Shown: piece by piece, positions 1 to 8,843 of the stretch | Position numbering within the stretch: the stretch's first letter is position 1 | Layout: each line of letters opens with the position of its first letter | Assembly: GCA_947452315.1 (NCBI GenBank) | Contig: CANGCX010000011.1 | Span: forward strand, 1 to 48,748 | Length of the DNA: 48,748 nucleotides | Direction of reading: 5' to 3' | Source of the DNA: Opitutia bacterium | GTDB lineage: Bacteria; Verrucomicrobiota; Verrucomicrobiia; Opitutales; Opitutaceae | Position numbers and translations under genes: made by a program | The notes under the pieces: generated by a model | Told to the model about the DNA's origin: nothing | What the model saw: only the letters and a program-made list of their open reading frames with translations | The model's database searches: none

Positions 1-188
1 AGAGCGAGTTCCCAAGCGCTCAGCGGCAGGGCTTGGGGCGCGAAAATCACGGGGAAAACTTTTTTCACCATGTATGGTAAACCCGCGCCTGAGGCCAAAC
101 CCGCGAGGATGCCGCAAAGAATCGCCGTGATTAATAAGCCGCGTTGCGGCCGGAGGTAGCTGAAGTAGGGTCGAAAACGGCGAATCAT
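1..188 (-). CDS. ABC exporter-type permease/ATPase, N-terminal fragment
   Basis: The reading frame runs off the left edge; about 62 N-terminal residues are present, starting at the ATG at 188. They begin MIRRFRPYFSYLRPQRG and continue into a hydrophobic helix with LLITAILCGILAG, then GAGLPYMVKKVFPVIF. This resembles the first membrane segment of MsbA-type ABC exporters, which fuse a six-helix membrane domain to an ATPase and export lipids, drugs or peptides. The ATPase half lies outside the window. It follows OppC on the same strand with 38 bases between, so it may be co-transcribed, but it is not a part of an Opp importer. The family call rests only on the first helix and is moderate. Confidence 0.6.
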   Translation of the reverse strand, partial: MIRRFRPYFSYLRPQRGLLITAILCGILAGLASGAGLPYMVKKVFPVIFAPQALPLSAWELA

Positions 189-226
189 GCGCGAGAGAGT
201 ACTTTAAAAAACTGAAACGTTCCCGA

Positions 227-1123
227 TCAGTCCTTGGAAGAACGCACGTCGAGCGCGTCGCGGAGGCCGTCGCCGAGGAAATTTAGGGAGAAGAGGGTCA
301 GCGAAAATACGCCACCCGGAAACACCAGCAGCCACCAGAATTCTTCCATTTTCTCGGCGCCGTCTTTAATGAGTACTCCCCACGAGCTCATAGGCGGTTG
401 TACACCCAAGCCGAGGAAACTAAGAAACGCCTCAAGTAGCATCACTGCCGGAATGGTGAGCGTCGTGTACACGATAATCGGTCCTAAGATATTGGGGATC
501 ATGTGTCGGAAGATGATTCGGCGTTTGCCTAGACCGAGCGCGCGGGCGGCCTCGATGTATTCCATTTTTTTAATCGAGATGATCTGGCCGCGGACGATGC
601 GCGCCATGGTGAGCCACTCAACCGCGCCAATGGCGAAGAAGAGTAAAAAAATGTTTCGCCCGAAAAAAACCATCAACAGGATCACGAAAATGGTGAAGGG
701 CAGGGCGTACATGATGTCGACGATCCGCATCATTACCGCGTCGATTTTTCCGCCGAAGAAACCGGCGACGGCACCGTAGGTGACGCCGATGGCCAAAGCG
801 ACAAACGTTGCGACCAGACCGACCATCATGGAAATACGTCCGCCAAATAAAATGCGGGAGAATAGGTCGCGACCCAACGTGTCCGTACCGAGCCAATGCG
901 TGGCGCTGGGGCCTGCGGCGCCTAGGTCGAGATTTTGATCTTGGTAAGACTGGGCGAAAAATGGGCCAAACGAGCAGAGTAGAGCTAACACGAGCAGTGT
1001 AGCGCCTCCGCATACGGCGAGGCGATTTTTGCGCAGACGCGACCATGCGTCATGCCAGAGCGAGTTGCCCGTTTCGATTTGCTCGGGCGTGACAACGGCG
1101 GAAGGGAAGGTTGCGGGACTCAT
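227..1123 (-). CDS. oppC: Oligopeptide ABC transporter permease OppC
   Basis: Predicted inner-membrane permease of a peptide importer, 298 residues, the usual length for OppC/DppC. The N-terminus has the OppC pattern: a cytoplasmic stretch with SLWHDAWSRLRKNRLA, a first helix, then a periplasmic part ending in HWLGTDTLGRDLFSRILFGG, which is diagnostic of the family. The binding-protein-dependent transport domain follows, with the ATPase-contacting loop EAARALGLGKRRIIFRHMIP at about residue 190, and the C-terminus ends in LGDGLRDALDVR. Its ATG overlaps the stop of oppB by four bases, so the two are likely translationally coupled. No OppD or OppF ATPase is in the window, so these must be encoded elsewhere or beyond the left edge. 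Confidence 0.95.
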   Translation of the reverse strand: MSPATFPSAVVTPEQIETGNSLWHDAWSRLRKNRLAVCGGATLLVLALLCSFGPFFAQSYQDQNLDLGAAGPSATHWLGTDTLGRDLFSRILFGGRISMMVGLVATFVALAIGVTYGAVAGFFGGKIDAVMMRIVDIMYALPFTIFVILLMVFFGRNIFLLFFAIGAVEWLTMARIVRGQIISIKKMEYIEAARALGLGKRRIIFRHMIPNILGPIIVYTTLTIPAVMLLEAFLSFLGLGVQPPMSSWGVLIKDGAEKMEEFWWLLVFPGGVFSLTLFSLNFLGDGLRDALDVRSSKD

Positions 1124-2037
1124 TCGAATTTGAGTTTCGGGTTGAGCCAGATCTGGACTATATCGACGACGAGATTGAGGATAACGATCAGCGAGGCGTA
1201 GAGAATGACCGTGCCAAGAACCAGAGTGTAGTCACGGTTGAAGGCGCTATTGACGAATTCGCGGCCGAGGCCAGGGATTTGGAAAATCGTTTCAATCACA
1301 AACGAGCCTGTGAGAATTCCGGCGATGCCGGGTCCAAGAAAGGAAACGACCGGCAACAAACCGCCTCTTAGTGCGTGTTTGAAAACGACGCGGGCCTCGC
1401 TGGCGCCTTTGGCCCTAGCGGTGCGGATGTAGTCTTGGTTGAGTACCTCAAGCATGCCGCCGCGAGTGAGGCGGGCGATGTAGGCGGCGTAGACGCAGCC
1501 GAGGGTAAGGCAGGGTAAAATACGATCAGTAGGGCCGTACCAGCCGGATGCGTTCAACCATTGAAAGTGAATTGCGAACGTGAGCACGAGCAGCGGACCC
1601 AGTACAAAGGTGGGAACGCAGATGCCAATCATTGCCGTGGATGAGCAAACATAGTCGAGCCAGCTGTTTCGCTTCACGGCGGCGAGGGTGCCGAGGGTGA
1701 TGCCGATTGTCAGGGCTACGGCGAGAGAGATGAAACCAAGCTCGAGTGATGTCGGTAGTTTGTCCCCGATGATCTCGTTGACCGTGCGGTTGGGGTATTT
1801 GAAGGAGGGGCCGAGGTCGCCGCGCAGCAGGCTACCCATGTAATCGAAATACTGCTGATAGAGTGGTTTGTTTAGGCCGTAGTGGGCTTCGAGGTTGCGC
1901 AGGATTTCAGGGGTGACGGCTTTTTCCGCGGTGAATGGTCCACCGGGTACGAAACGGATCATGAAGAAGGTCGCCGTGATGATGATCCAGAGCACCGGAA
2001 TTATCTGGAGCAGGCGGCGGAAGGTGAAGCGGAGCAT
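1120..2037 (-). CDS. oppB: Oligopeptide ABC transporter permease OppB
   Basis: Partner permease of OppC, 305 residues, typical for OppB/DppB. It opens with the family signature MLRFTFRRLLQIIPVLWI, followed by FFMIRFVPGGPF, a periplasmic region and the permease domain. The EAA-like loop TARAKGASEARVVFKHALRG lies near residue 210 and would contact the ATPase. The end, VDIVQIWLNPKLKFE, matches the usual OppB tail (family pattern D..Y...DPR). It lies 153 bases downstream of an OppA-like gene and overlaps oppC. No clear terminator was seen in the 153-base gap, so oppA, oppB and oppC may form one transcript. No Shine-Dalgarno motif precedes the ATG. Confidence 0.95.
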   Translation of the reverse strand: MLRFTFRRLLQIIPVLWIIITATFFMIRFVPGGPFTAEKAVTPEILRNLEAHYGLNKPLYQQYFDYMGSLLRGDLGPSFKYPNRTVNEIIGDKLPTSLELGFISLAVALTIGITLGTLAAVKRNSWLDYVCSSTAMIGICVPTFVLGPLLVLTFAIHFQWLNASGWYGPTDRILPCLTLGCVYAAYIARLTRGGMLEVLNQDYIRTARAKGASEARVVFKHALRGGLLPVVSFLGPGIAGILTGSFVIETIFQIPGLGREFVNSAFNRDYTLVLGTVILYASLIVILNLVVDIVQIWLNPKLKFE

Positions 2038-2190
2038 GGTGCGACGTGGACGGGAGTCGAAAGAGTGAAAGACACAAGCACGAGGCGAATCGATGGCAAG
2101 CGCGCGACTCGTTCGGCGCTCAGCGGGTGAACCCAGAATCTCGCGTACCGCCTAAGCTTTTGGTGTTAGCGGTTTGGAGTTACGATCTGC

Positions 2191-3903
2191 TCAATTTTCG
2201 AGGTAGATGTGTTTGTAGGGATGGTTGTCCAAGAGCGTGGGGTAATAGCCTTTCACGCGGGGGCTGACGGCGTGAACTTTGGTGTAAAAATAGATCGGAA
2301 TAACGGGCATTTCTTCGATAAGGATGGCGTCCATTTTTTGGTAGATCTCGTAGCGATCGGTATCGTTTTTGGCGGTAAGCGCGTCTTGGAATAGGCGATC
2401 GTAGTCGGCGTTAGACCAGAGGGTATCGTTGTTGCCGTTGCCGCTGGTCCAAATTTCGAGAAACACGTGTGGGTCGACGTAGTCGGCGATCCAGCCGGCG
2501 CGTTGGAGCGTGTAGTCTTTAGTGATGTGTTGAGTGTTGAGGTAAACTTTCCACTCTTCGTTTCGAAGGGTGATTTCGACGCCGAGATTTTTACGCCACA
2601 TCTGCTGGATGGCCTCAGCAATGGCGCGGTGATTGGCTTGTGTGTTGTAAAGAAGTTCGATCGGTGGGCAGCCTTTGCCGTCGGGGTAGCCGGCTTCAGC
2701 CAGGAGTTGTTTAGCGAGGGCGAGGTCGCCGGTAAGTTTGGCGCGCGGGAAGTAGCCGGCAGTGCCTGGGTAGCTCACGCTGTAGGCTGGAGTCTCTCCG
2801 CCGCGGGTGATGTTTTTAATGAGACTCTCGCGGTCGATGGCGAGAGCTAGGGCGCGGCGGACGCGTTTGTCGGTGAGTGGGGCGCGAGTGACGTTGCAGC
2901 GATAAAAATACACGCCGAGCCATGGGTCGATCTTTAGGGCTTCTGGCCGTTCTTTGCGGTAAGTATCGATTTTGTTGGCTGGTAACTCGTTGGTCATGTC
3001 GAGCTGGCCCGTGCGAAACATCCGCTCCTCGGTGCCGAGGTCCTCGGTGGGAAAAAACTCAATCGCGTCCAGTTTCACGATGGCGGAGTCCCAATAATGG
3101 GGGTTACGCACGACGGTGATTTTTTGCTGGGGGGCCCATTCCTTGAGCTGGAAAGGCCCGCTGCTGACGTGGTTTCCTGTGCGAGTCCAACCGGTGCGTT
3201 TTTCGTCAAGCTTGCCGAATTTTTTAACGACGTGTGTGGGAACGATGGTCCAGGCGTAGTGGCTAGCGATAATCTTTAGCAGGTAAGGGGTGGGTGATTT
3301 GAGTGTGATCTGTAGGGTGCGATTATCGAGGGCCTTGAAACCGGTTTTGGAGAAATCGGTGAGTTTGCCTTTAGTGTAATCCTCGGCTCCAACGGCGAAC
3401 CACAATAGATACGCGTATTCCGCGCCGAGTCCGGGTGAAAGCATGCGTTGGTAGGATTCGACAGCTTGAGTTGCGGTGATTGAGGTACCGTCGGACCACT
3501 TTGCATTAGCTCGGAGGTGAAAGGTGTAGACTAATCCGTCGGCTGAGATTTCCCAACGATCAGCCAAGCCCGGAATCGGGTGCAGGTCTTTGGGGTCTTC
3601 GGTGACTAGGCCTTCGAAGAGCGCCATCATGAGTTTGTGCTCAGGGACACCAGTGACTGTTTGTGGATCGAGGTCTTGCGGTTCGGCACCGTTGCCTACA
3701 CGCCAAATTTGCGAAGTGCTGGCCGAAGAACTGGTCGTGTCGTTTTTGGGGGTCGGTGGTATGCTTGAATCTTTTTTCCCGCAGCCATTTAGCAGTGCGC
3801 CTAGCGCCATAAGGCAGGTTAAACTAACGACCGAGTGAACTGACGAGACCTTGTGGAGAGGGTTAAAATAGCGGAAGCCGCGGGGGTAGTCGAAAATACG
3901 CAT
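2191..3903 (-). CDS. oppA: OppA-like peptide-binding lipoprotein 1
   Basis: Substrate-binding protein of family 5, 570 residues, which captures peptides outside the cytoplasmic membrane and delivers them to OppBC. The N-terminus has a positively charged stretch, a hydrophobic helix and the lipobox LLNGC with Cys41 as the lipidated residue. The mature protein carries the family landmarks: [50 protein letters not shown] and PVIPIYFYTK near the C-terminus. Two further paralogues (8834-7182 and 12159-10555) share these landmarks. It is divergent from the PVC haem gene starting at 4009. No alternative internal start would keep the signal sequence. Ligand specificity cannot be read from the sequence. 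Confidence 0.92.
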   Translation of the reverse strand: MRIFDYPRGFRYFNPLHKVSSVHSVVSLTCLMALGALLNGCGKKDSSIPPTPKNDTTSSSASTSQIWRVGNGAEPQDLDPQTVTGVPEHKLMMALFEGLVTEDPKDLHPIPGLADRWEISADGLVYTFHLRANAKWSDGTSITATQAVESYQRMLSPGLGAEYAYLLWFAVGAEDYTKGKLTDFSKTGFKALDNRTLQITLKSPTPYLLKIIASHYAWTIVPTHVVKKFGKLDEKRTGWTRTGNHVSSGPFQLKEWAPQQKITVVRNPHYWDSAIVKLDAIEFFPTEDLGTEERMFRTGQLDMTNELPANKIDTYRKERPEALKIDPWLGVYFYRCNVTRAPLTDKRVRRALALAIDRESLIKNITRGGETPAYSVSYPGTAGYFPRAKLTGDLALAKQLLAEAGYPDGKGCPPIELLYNTQANHRAIAEAIQQMWRKNLGVEITLRNEEWKVYLNTQHITKDYTLQRAGWIADYVDPHVFLEIWTSGNGNNDTLWSNADYDRLFQDALTAKNDTDRYEIYQKMDAILIEEMPVIPIYFYTKVHAVSPRVKGYYPTLLDNHPYKHIYLEN

Positions 3904-4008
3904 AGGTCGATGAGAGCATGTGTCGGGCTGAGCGCAAGCGGAGGCGGCTTGAAATTGTCGGGGTGTTCGGCGTTGGTGAAGGCCGAGTCTATCCCCTTTT
4001 ATACACCA

Positions 4009-7000
4009 ATGTACCCCGTTCGCTTACTTACCCCCTTCGTTTTTGCCGCTCTCCTTAATATGTTGGCTCAAGCGGCGGAGCCCAAACTACCCGAGGATGC
4101 GTTGAAAGCCCAAGGTAACGTCGCGCCGAAAATTGTGCGTTTCACGCCTGAACAAGAAGCGGCCATATTGAAGGACGTCAAAGTGCCGGAAGGTTTTGAC
4201 GTCACGCTCTTCGCTAACTCGGCAGCGGCAAATTATCCGGTCTTCGTGGCCGCGGCGCCCAACGGCGATCTGTACGTTTCTAGTGATGGTAATGGCTCAC
4301 TCGGCCGTGATCCGCATCGCGGGCGTATTTTGCGGCTCCGTGATAGCGATGGTGACGGCCGCGCCGATCAGGTAACTGAGTTTGTTAAAGATATCGATTC
4401 GCCCCGTGGCCTAGTTTGGGATCACGATCGTCTTTATGTAGTGCATCCGCCGCATGTGAGCGTATTCATCGACCGCGACGGCGACGGTCTAGCCGAAGAA
4501 TCGAAAATTCTCATTAAGGACATTGCCTTTGGTTTTGCAGATCGGCCCGCCGATCACACGACTAACGGCCTGAGTCTTGGCATTGACGGCTGGCTTTATG
4601 TCGCGGGTGGCGACTTCGGCTACATGAAGGCCGTCGGTACCGACGGACGCACCGTGCAACATCGTGGCGGTGGCGTGACGCGTTTTCGCCCTGATGGTAC
4701 AGGTCTCGAAATATTTAGCCGTGGCACACGTAACATCGTCGATCTCGCCGTGGGTCCTTTGCTCAATATTTTCGCCCGGGATAACACCAACGACGGTGGT
4801 GGTTGGGATATCCGTCTCGAAAACTTCACAGGTATTGAGCATCACGGTTATCCTTATCTTTACAAAAATTTTGGAGCTGAGCACGTGAAGCCGTTGGCCG
4901 ATTACGGCGGCGGTTCAGGCTGCGGTGCTTTGTTTTTAGATGAGCCCGGTTTTGGTAAATGGAATGGGCCACTGACCTGCGATTGGGGCACGGGTGCACT
5001 TTGGCACCAAGCGGTCGCACCGCGCGGGGCTAGCTACGTTGAGACGGCGCCGCCCGAAAAATTTGTGGCGATGACACGCCCGACCGATGCCGACGTAGAC
5101 GCGTTAAGTCACGTTTACCAAGCCAGCTGGAAAGGTGCGACGTTCAACTGGGCGGGCGCTGACGTAGGCTACATCGTGCGCGTCTCACCGAAAAATTTCA
5201 CAGCGCCGACTTTGCCAGATTTTGGGCGGGTGAGCGACGCGGAGTTGGTTGCCCTCCTTGAATCGCCGAGTCATCGGACACGCCTTGAGGCGCAGAGAAC
5301 GATCTTGCGACGTGAAATGAACGCGGAGACGACGGCGCGACTGTTGGCCCTCGCGCGCGACTCCGCGAAACCTCTCGTCTCCCGCGTGGCCTCAGTTTAT
5401 GCGATCACGCAACGCGCTTTCGGCGGCAAAATTGATGCGGCCGTCGCAGGACTGACCCGCGACGTGACCTTGCAGCCGTTCGTCTTGCGCGCACTCGCCG
5501 ACGGCGGTAAGGATGCGCCAAATGAGGCTTTCGCCGCTGGACTGGCGAGCGCGGATGCCCAAGTGAAACGTGAAGCGATCATCGCTGCCGTGCATCGAAA
5601 TCTGACCTCACTTGCGCCTCAGATTGCTGCTTTGCTCGGTGATGCGGATGAACGCGTTGCGCACACGGCCTATCGGGCGATTGCGCAACTTGGTGCTTAT
5701 GAAGCTGGCTTCGCGGTCCTGGATCAGCCGCAGGCACCCAAGGCTCAACGCACGGGAGCGGTGTTTGCGTTAGCGCGCATTCACGGGAAGCCCGTTGTAG
5801 ATGGCGTTTTGGCGCGTTTGCAAAAAGATAAAACACCTGAAAATCGTCAGGATTTGATTCGTATCTTGAGTCGCTTACATTTCACGGACGGCGAGTGGAA
5901 GGGGGATTCTTGGGGCACAAGGCCCGATACGCGCGGACCATATTATCAACCTGAAGCCTGGAGTGAAACTCCCCGGATAGCTGAGGCCATTAAAACGCTG
6001 CTCGCGAACGCGACGCCGGCCGAGGCCAGCTATTTGGTCGCCGAAATGAATCTCAATCGCATCCAATCCAACGAAGCTCTCGCTCGTATTATTGCACTTG
6101 CGGCGCAAAATCCCGAGCTCGCGGCGGACGCCGTGATGCAGATGGGGGCACTTGATGAGATCCCCGCTGAAGGCGTGCCGCTGTTGGTTCGCGCCGCGCG
6201 GGATCGCACGGCCAATGCGGGTGTACTTGCGCAGGCGGTGGCGGCTTTGGCTAAAACCGATAGTGTAGATGGTGCGCGTGCGATGTTGGCTGCACTGGTT
6301 TCGTTGAATGAGATGAAAGGCGTGGGCAAAGAAAGTGACGCAGCGCGGCAGGCCTTTCTAAACGCCCCGAAACTTGATGTGATGCACGGGGTGTTTGAAT
6401 CTGAGGCTGCACACGTTGGCACGCCCGCGGCGGTTTGGGCGGAGGGCGCGCTGCTGAAGATTTCTACCCGCGCCGCGGGTAGTCCTGAGGCGCGTGAACA
6501 AGCGGCTAAGGCATTGGCGACCGGTTGGGAGACGCCTATGCGCCGCATTCAAATCATCAAGGCCGCGGATAAATTTAAAGTCCACGCGATCGACCAGAAA
6601 ATTCTCGCTGCGGTGAACGACACGGATGCCGACGTCGTAAAGGCGGCGAAGAGCGCGGTGACCTCATTAAGGTTGGGTGCGAAGGGCGCGGGTGGTGGTC
6701 CGCTCGTGGGTACATTGAGTATCGACGACGCGGTGGCGCAGGTCGTGAAACTGAAGGGTGATGCGGGGCTAGGTGAGCAAATTTTCGTGCGTCAGACATG
6801 TGTTGCTTGTCACACGGTGAGTCAGGCGGAAATGCAGAAGGGGCCTTATTTGGGCAATATCGCTCAGACGTACACGCGGCCGGAGTTGGCGCGAAACATC
6901 CTTAATCCCAATCTCACGATCGCGCAGGGTTTCACGACGGAGATTGTGAAATTGAAAGACGGTTCGCAACAGGTCGGTTTTATAACTCTCGAATCGGCTG

Positions 7001-7173
7001 ATCGCGTCAAATTGCGTAACGTCGCCGCGCAAGAGTTTACGTTTCTGGTGAAGGATATCGCGGAGCGGCAGCGCTTGCCGATTTCCGTCATGCCATCGGG
7101 TTTAGTCGACGGGCTGACCTTGCGGGAATTCGCCTCGCTCCTAGACTACCTCGAGGCGTTAGCGAAGAAGTAA
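4009..7173 (+). CDS. PVC-type haem c protein with dehydrogenase-like beta-propeller and HEAT repeats
   Basis: Secreted 1054-residue protein. I chose the ATG at 4009, not the open frame's earlier starts, because it begins a clean signal peptide (MYPVRLLTPFVFAALL, cleavage probably after LAQAA). Residues from about 60 to 390 resemble the membrane-bound dehydrogenase domain of Planctomycetes and Verrucomicrobia (TIGR02604 type): PEGFDVTLFA, NGDLYVSSDGNGSLGRDPHR, and two Asp-rich calcium-loop-like motifs DSDGDGRAD (from residue 112) and DRDGDGLAEE. A long helical stretch with HEAT-like repeats follows. The end is a PVC haem c domain (TIGR02603 type) with C931-VAC-H and a likely distal methionine later. 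It probably oxidises an unknown sugar or alcohol and passes electrons through the haem. It is the only plus-strand gene within the opp cluster. Confidence 0.88.
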   Translation: MYPVRLLTPFVFAALLNMLAQAAEPKLPEDALKAQGNVAPKIVRFTPEQEAAILKDVKVPEGFDVTLFANSAAANYPVFVAAAPNGDLYVSSDGNGSLGRDPHRGRILRLRDSDGDGRADQVTEFVKDIDSPRGLVWDHDRLYVVHPPHVSVFIDRDGDGLAEESKILIKDIAFGFADRPADHTTNGLSLGIDGWLYVAGGDFGYMKAVGTDGRTVQHRGGGVTRFRPDGTGLEIFSRGTRNIVDLAVGPLLNIFARDNTNDGGGWDIRLENFTGIEHHGYPYLYKNFGAEHVKPLADYGGGSGCGALFLDEPGFGKWNGPLTCDWGTGALWHQAVAPRGASYVETAPPEKFVAMTRPTDADVDALSHVYQASWKGATFNWAGADVGYIVRVSPKNFTAPTLPDFGRVSDAELVALLESPSHRTRLEAQRTILRREMNAETTARLLALARDSAKPLVSRVASVYAITQRAFGGKIDAAVAGLTRDVTLQPFVLRALADGGKDAPNEAFAAGLASADAQVKREAIIAAVHRNLTSLAPQIAALLGDADERVAHTAYRAIAQLGAYEAGFAVLDQPQAPKAQRTGAVFALARIHGKPVVDGVLARLQKDKTPENRQDLIRILSRLHFTDGEWKGDSWGTRPDTRGPYYQPEAWSETPRIAEAIKTLLANATPAEASYLVAEMNLNRIQSNEALARIIALAAQNPELAADAVMQMGALDEIPAEGVPLLVRAARDRTANAGVLAQAVAALAKTDSVDGARAMLAALVSLNEMKGVGKESDAARQAFLNAPKLDVMHGVFESEAAHVGTPAAVWAEGALLKISTRAAGSPEAREQAAKALATGWETPMRRIQIIKAADKFKVHAIDQKILAAVNDTDADVVKAAKSAVTSLRLGAKGAGGGPLVGTLSIDDAVAQVVKLKGDAGLGEQIFVRQTCVACHTVSQAEMQKGPYLGNIAQTYTRPELARNILNPNLTIAQGFTTEIVKLKDGSQQVGFITLESADRVKLRNVAAQEFTFLVKDIAERQRLPISVMPSGLVDGLTLREFASLLDYLEALAKK

Positions 7174-7181
7174 CGGTGCGG

Positions 7182-8834
7182 TCAGGGTGTGAGGGAGACA
7201 AATTTCAGCGGGTGTAAATCCAAGAGGTTTTCGTGCCAGCCTCGGACCGAAGCGGCGTGGAAGCGTCGCATCGGTACGTGATAGAGGGGAATTACGGGTG
7301 CCTCGGCGAGGAGGATCGCTTCCGCGCGGCGGAGGAGCGCATAACGGGCGGTTTGATCGACGGTGCGCGTCGACTCGGCAATGAGGCGATCGTAGGCGGG
7401 ACTGGACCAATCGGTCTGGTTGTTGCCACCGTCGGTCAAGAATACATCGAGAAAGGTCGCAGGATCGAGGTAGTCACCGTTCCAGAAGCCAGCGAGGATA
7501 TCGTAACTGCGGGAACGCCGGGCTGAGATAGCGGTTTTCATCTCCTGCTGCACGAGCGCGACATTGATACCGAGTTGGGAGCGCCACATTTGTTGGAGCG
7601 CTTCGGCGACGGGTTGCTCGGTGCCGTGATAGGAATAAAAAATAACTTCTGTTTTTGGAAATCCGCGGCCTTCGGGAAAACCCGCCGCGGCGAGGAGGCG
7701 CCGGGCTTCGGCGATGTCGGTGCCGACGCCGGGATCGGCGGTGTAACCGGCGCAGCCGGGAGGAGTGAATGAAGCGGCGGGTGTGTTGCTGTGAATAATT
7801 CGTTGGGCGATTTGGGTGCGATCAATCGCGAGTGCGAGGGCGCGGCGAACGCGCGCATCGGTGAACGGCGGGCGATGGCAATTGAGGCGGAGAATTGCGG
7901 TAGAAAGCGCGACACCATCGTGCAGCAAGGGAGCGAGCGCGGGGTCTTTTTGGGCGGCGACGATCTTGGCGACCGGCGGGATGGCGATGTGAAGTTGTCC
8001 GGCGCGGAATGCGGCTTCGCCGACAGATGGATTTTCGATGGGATAGAAAACAGCCGCGTTCAGCGTCACGTGCGTGCGGTCCCAGTAGGTAGTGGATTTG
8101 GAAACGCGAAGATTTTGGTTAGGTGTCCAATCACTCAGGGTGAAGGCACCGTTTCCGACGTGGTTGCCAGGACGCGTCCAGGCGGTGCCGCGTTGATCGA
8201 TGCGTCCATATTTTTCAATCGTGGCGCGGTGGAGCGGGAACCAACAAATTTGCGTCACGAGCGTGGGTAGATACGGCACGGGTTGGCCCAGTGAGAGAAT
8301 AAGAGTGTGGTCGTCGGGTGCACTGACGCCGACTTGCGAAAAATCGCTGAGTTTGCCGGTGGCGTAGGCTTCGGCGTTTTTAAGAATGTAGAATTGGTCG
8401 CGAAATTCGGCGCCGAGGGCAGGGGCGAGAATGCGGCGATATGCGTAGACAAAATCCTGCGCGGTTAGGGGGTCGTTATTGGACCAGCGGCCCTCAGGTC
8501 GGAGGTGAAACGTCCATGTGAGGCCATCAGCTGAAACAGACCACGTGGTAGCGACACCGGGAATCGGTTGGCAGGTGATGGGGTCAACCTCGCAGAGGCC
8601 CTCCATTACGGCGCGTATGACGTTGATGTCGGCAGGAATCGTCGTGGTGTGCGGGTCGAGGTCGCGAGGTTCAGCGGAGTTATTGACGTGGAGCGTCTGT
8701 GTACGGTTGCCGGCGGCGACAGCGTTTTCTCGGGAGCTGCAGCCCGATAAACCCACGAAGAGCAGCAGTGCGGCGCACAGGCTGTAAGCGTGCGGCCAAC
8801 CCAAGCGTGGACAAAAAATCAGACGCGAGGGCAT
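7182..8834 (-). CDS. oppA: OppA-like peptide-binding lipoprotein 2
   Basis: Second family-5 substrate-binding protein, 550 residues. The signal sequence ends in the lipobox LSGC with Cys32. Mature-protein landmarks are [53 protein letters not shown] and PVIPLYHVPM. It starts nine bases after the M28 peptidase gene, so the two are almost certainly co-transcribed. Its stop lies eight bases from the stop of the convergent PVC haem gene, leaving no space for a hairpin terminator. The nearest permease genes on the strand (oppBC) lie beyond the inverted haem gene, so it may serve the same OppBC from a separate transcript. Confidence 0.92.
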   Translation of the reverse strand: MPSRLIFCPRLGWPHAYSLCAALLLFVGLSGCSSRENAVAAGNRTQTLHVNNSAEPRDLDPHTTTIPADINVIRAVMEGLCEVDPITCQPIPGVATTWSVSADGLTWTFHLRPEGRWSNNDPLTAQDFVYAYRRILAPALGAEFRDQFYILKNAEAYATGKLSDFSQVGVSAPDDHTLILSLGQPVPYLPTLVTQICWFPLHRATIEKYGRIDQRGTAWTRPGNHVGNGAFTLSDWTPNQNLRVSKSTTYWDRTHVTLNAAVFYPIENPSVGEAAFRAGQLHIAIPPVAKIVAAQKDPALAPLLHDGVALSTAILRLNCHRPPFTDARVRRALALAIDRTQIAQRIIHSNTPAASFTPPGCAGYTADPGVGTDIAEARRLLAAAGFPEGRGFPKTEVIFYSYHGTEQPVAEALQQMWRSQLGINVALVQQEMKTAISARRSRSYDILAGFWNGDYLDPATFLDVFLTDGGNNQTDWSSPAYDRLIAESTRTVDQTARYALLRRAEAILLAEAPVIPLYHVPMRRFHAASVRGWHENLLDLHPLKFVSLTP

Positions 8835-8843
8835 GGCGAACAG

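Noticed and set aside
234-779. 181-residue open frame on the plus strand
   Set aside because: It is antisense to oppC, rich in Arg, Ser and Pro without domain patterns, and arises from the codon bias of the real gene.
6030-6548. 172-residue open frame on the minus strand
   Set aside because: Antisense to the HEAT-repeat part of the PVC haem protein; very rich in Ala and Ser, typical of a shadow.
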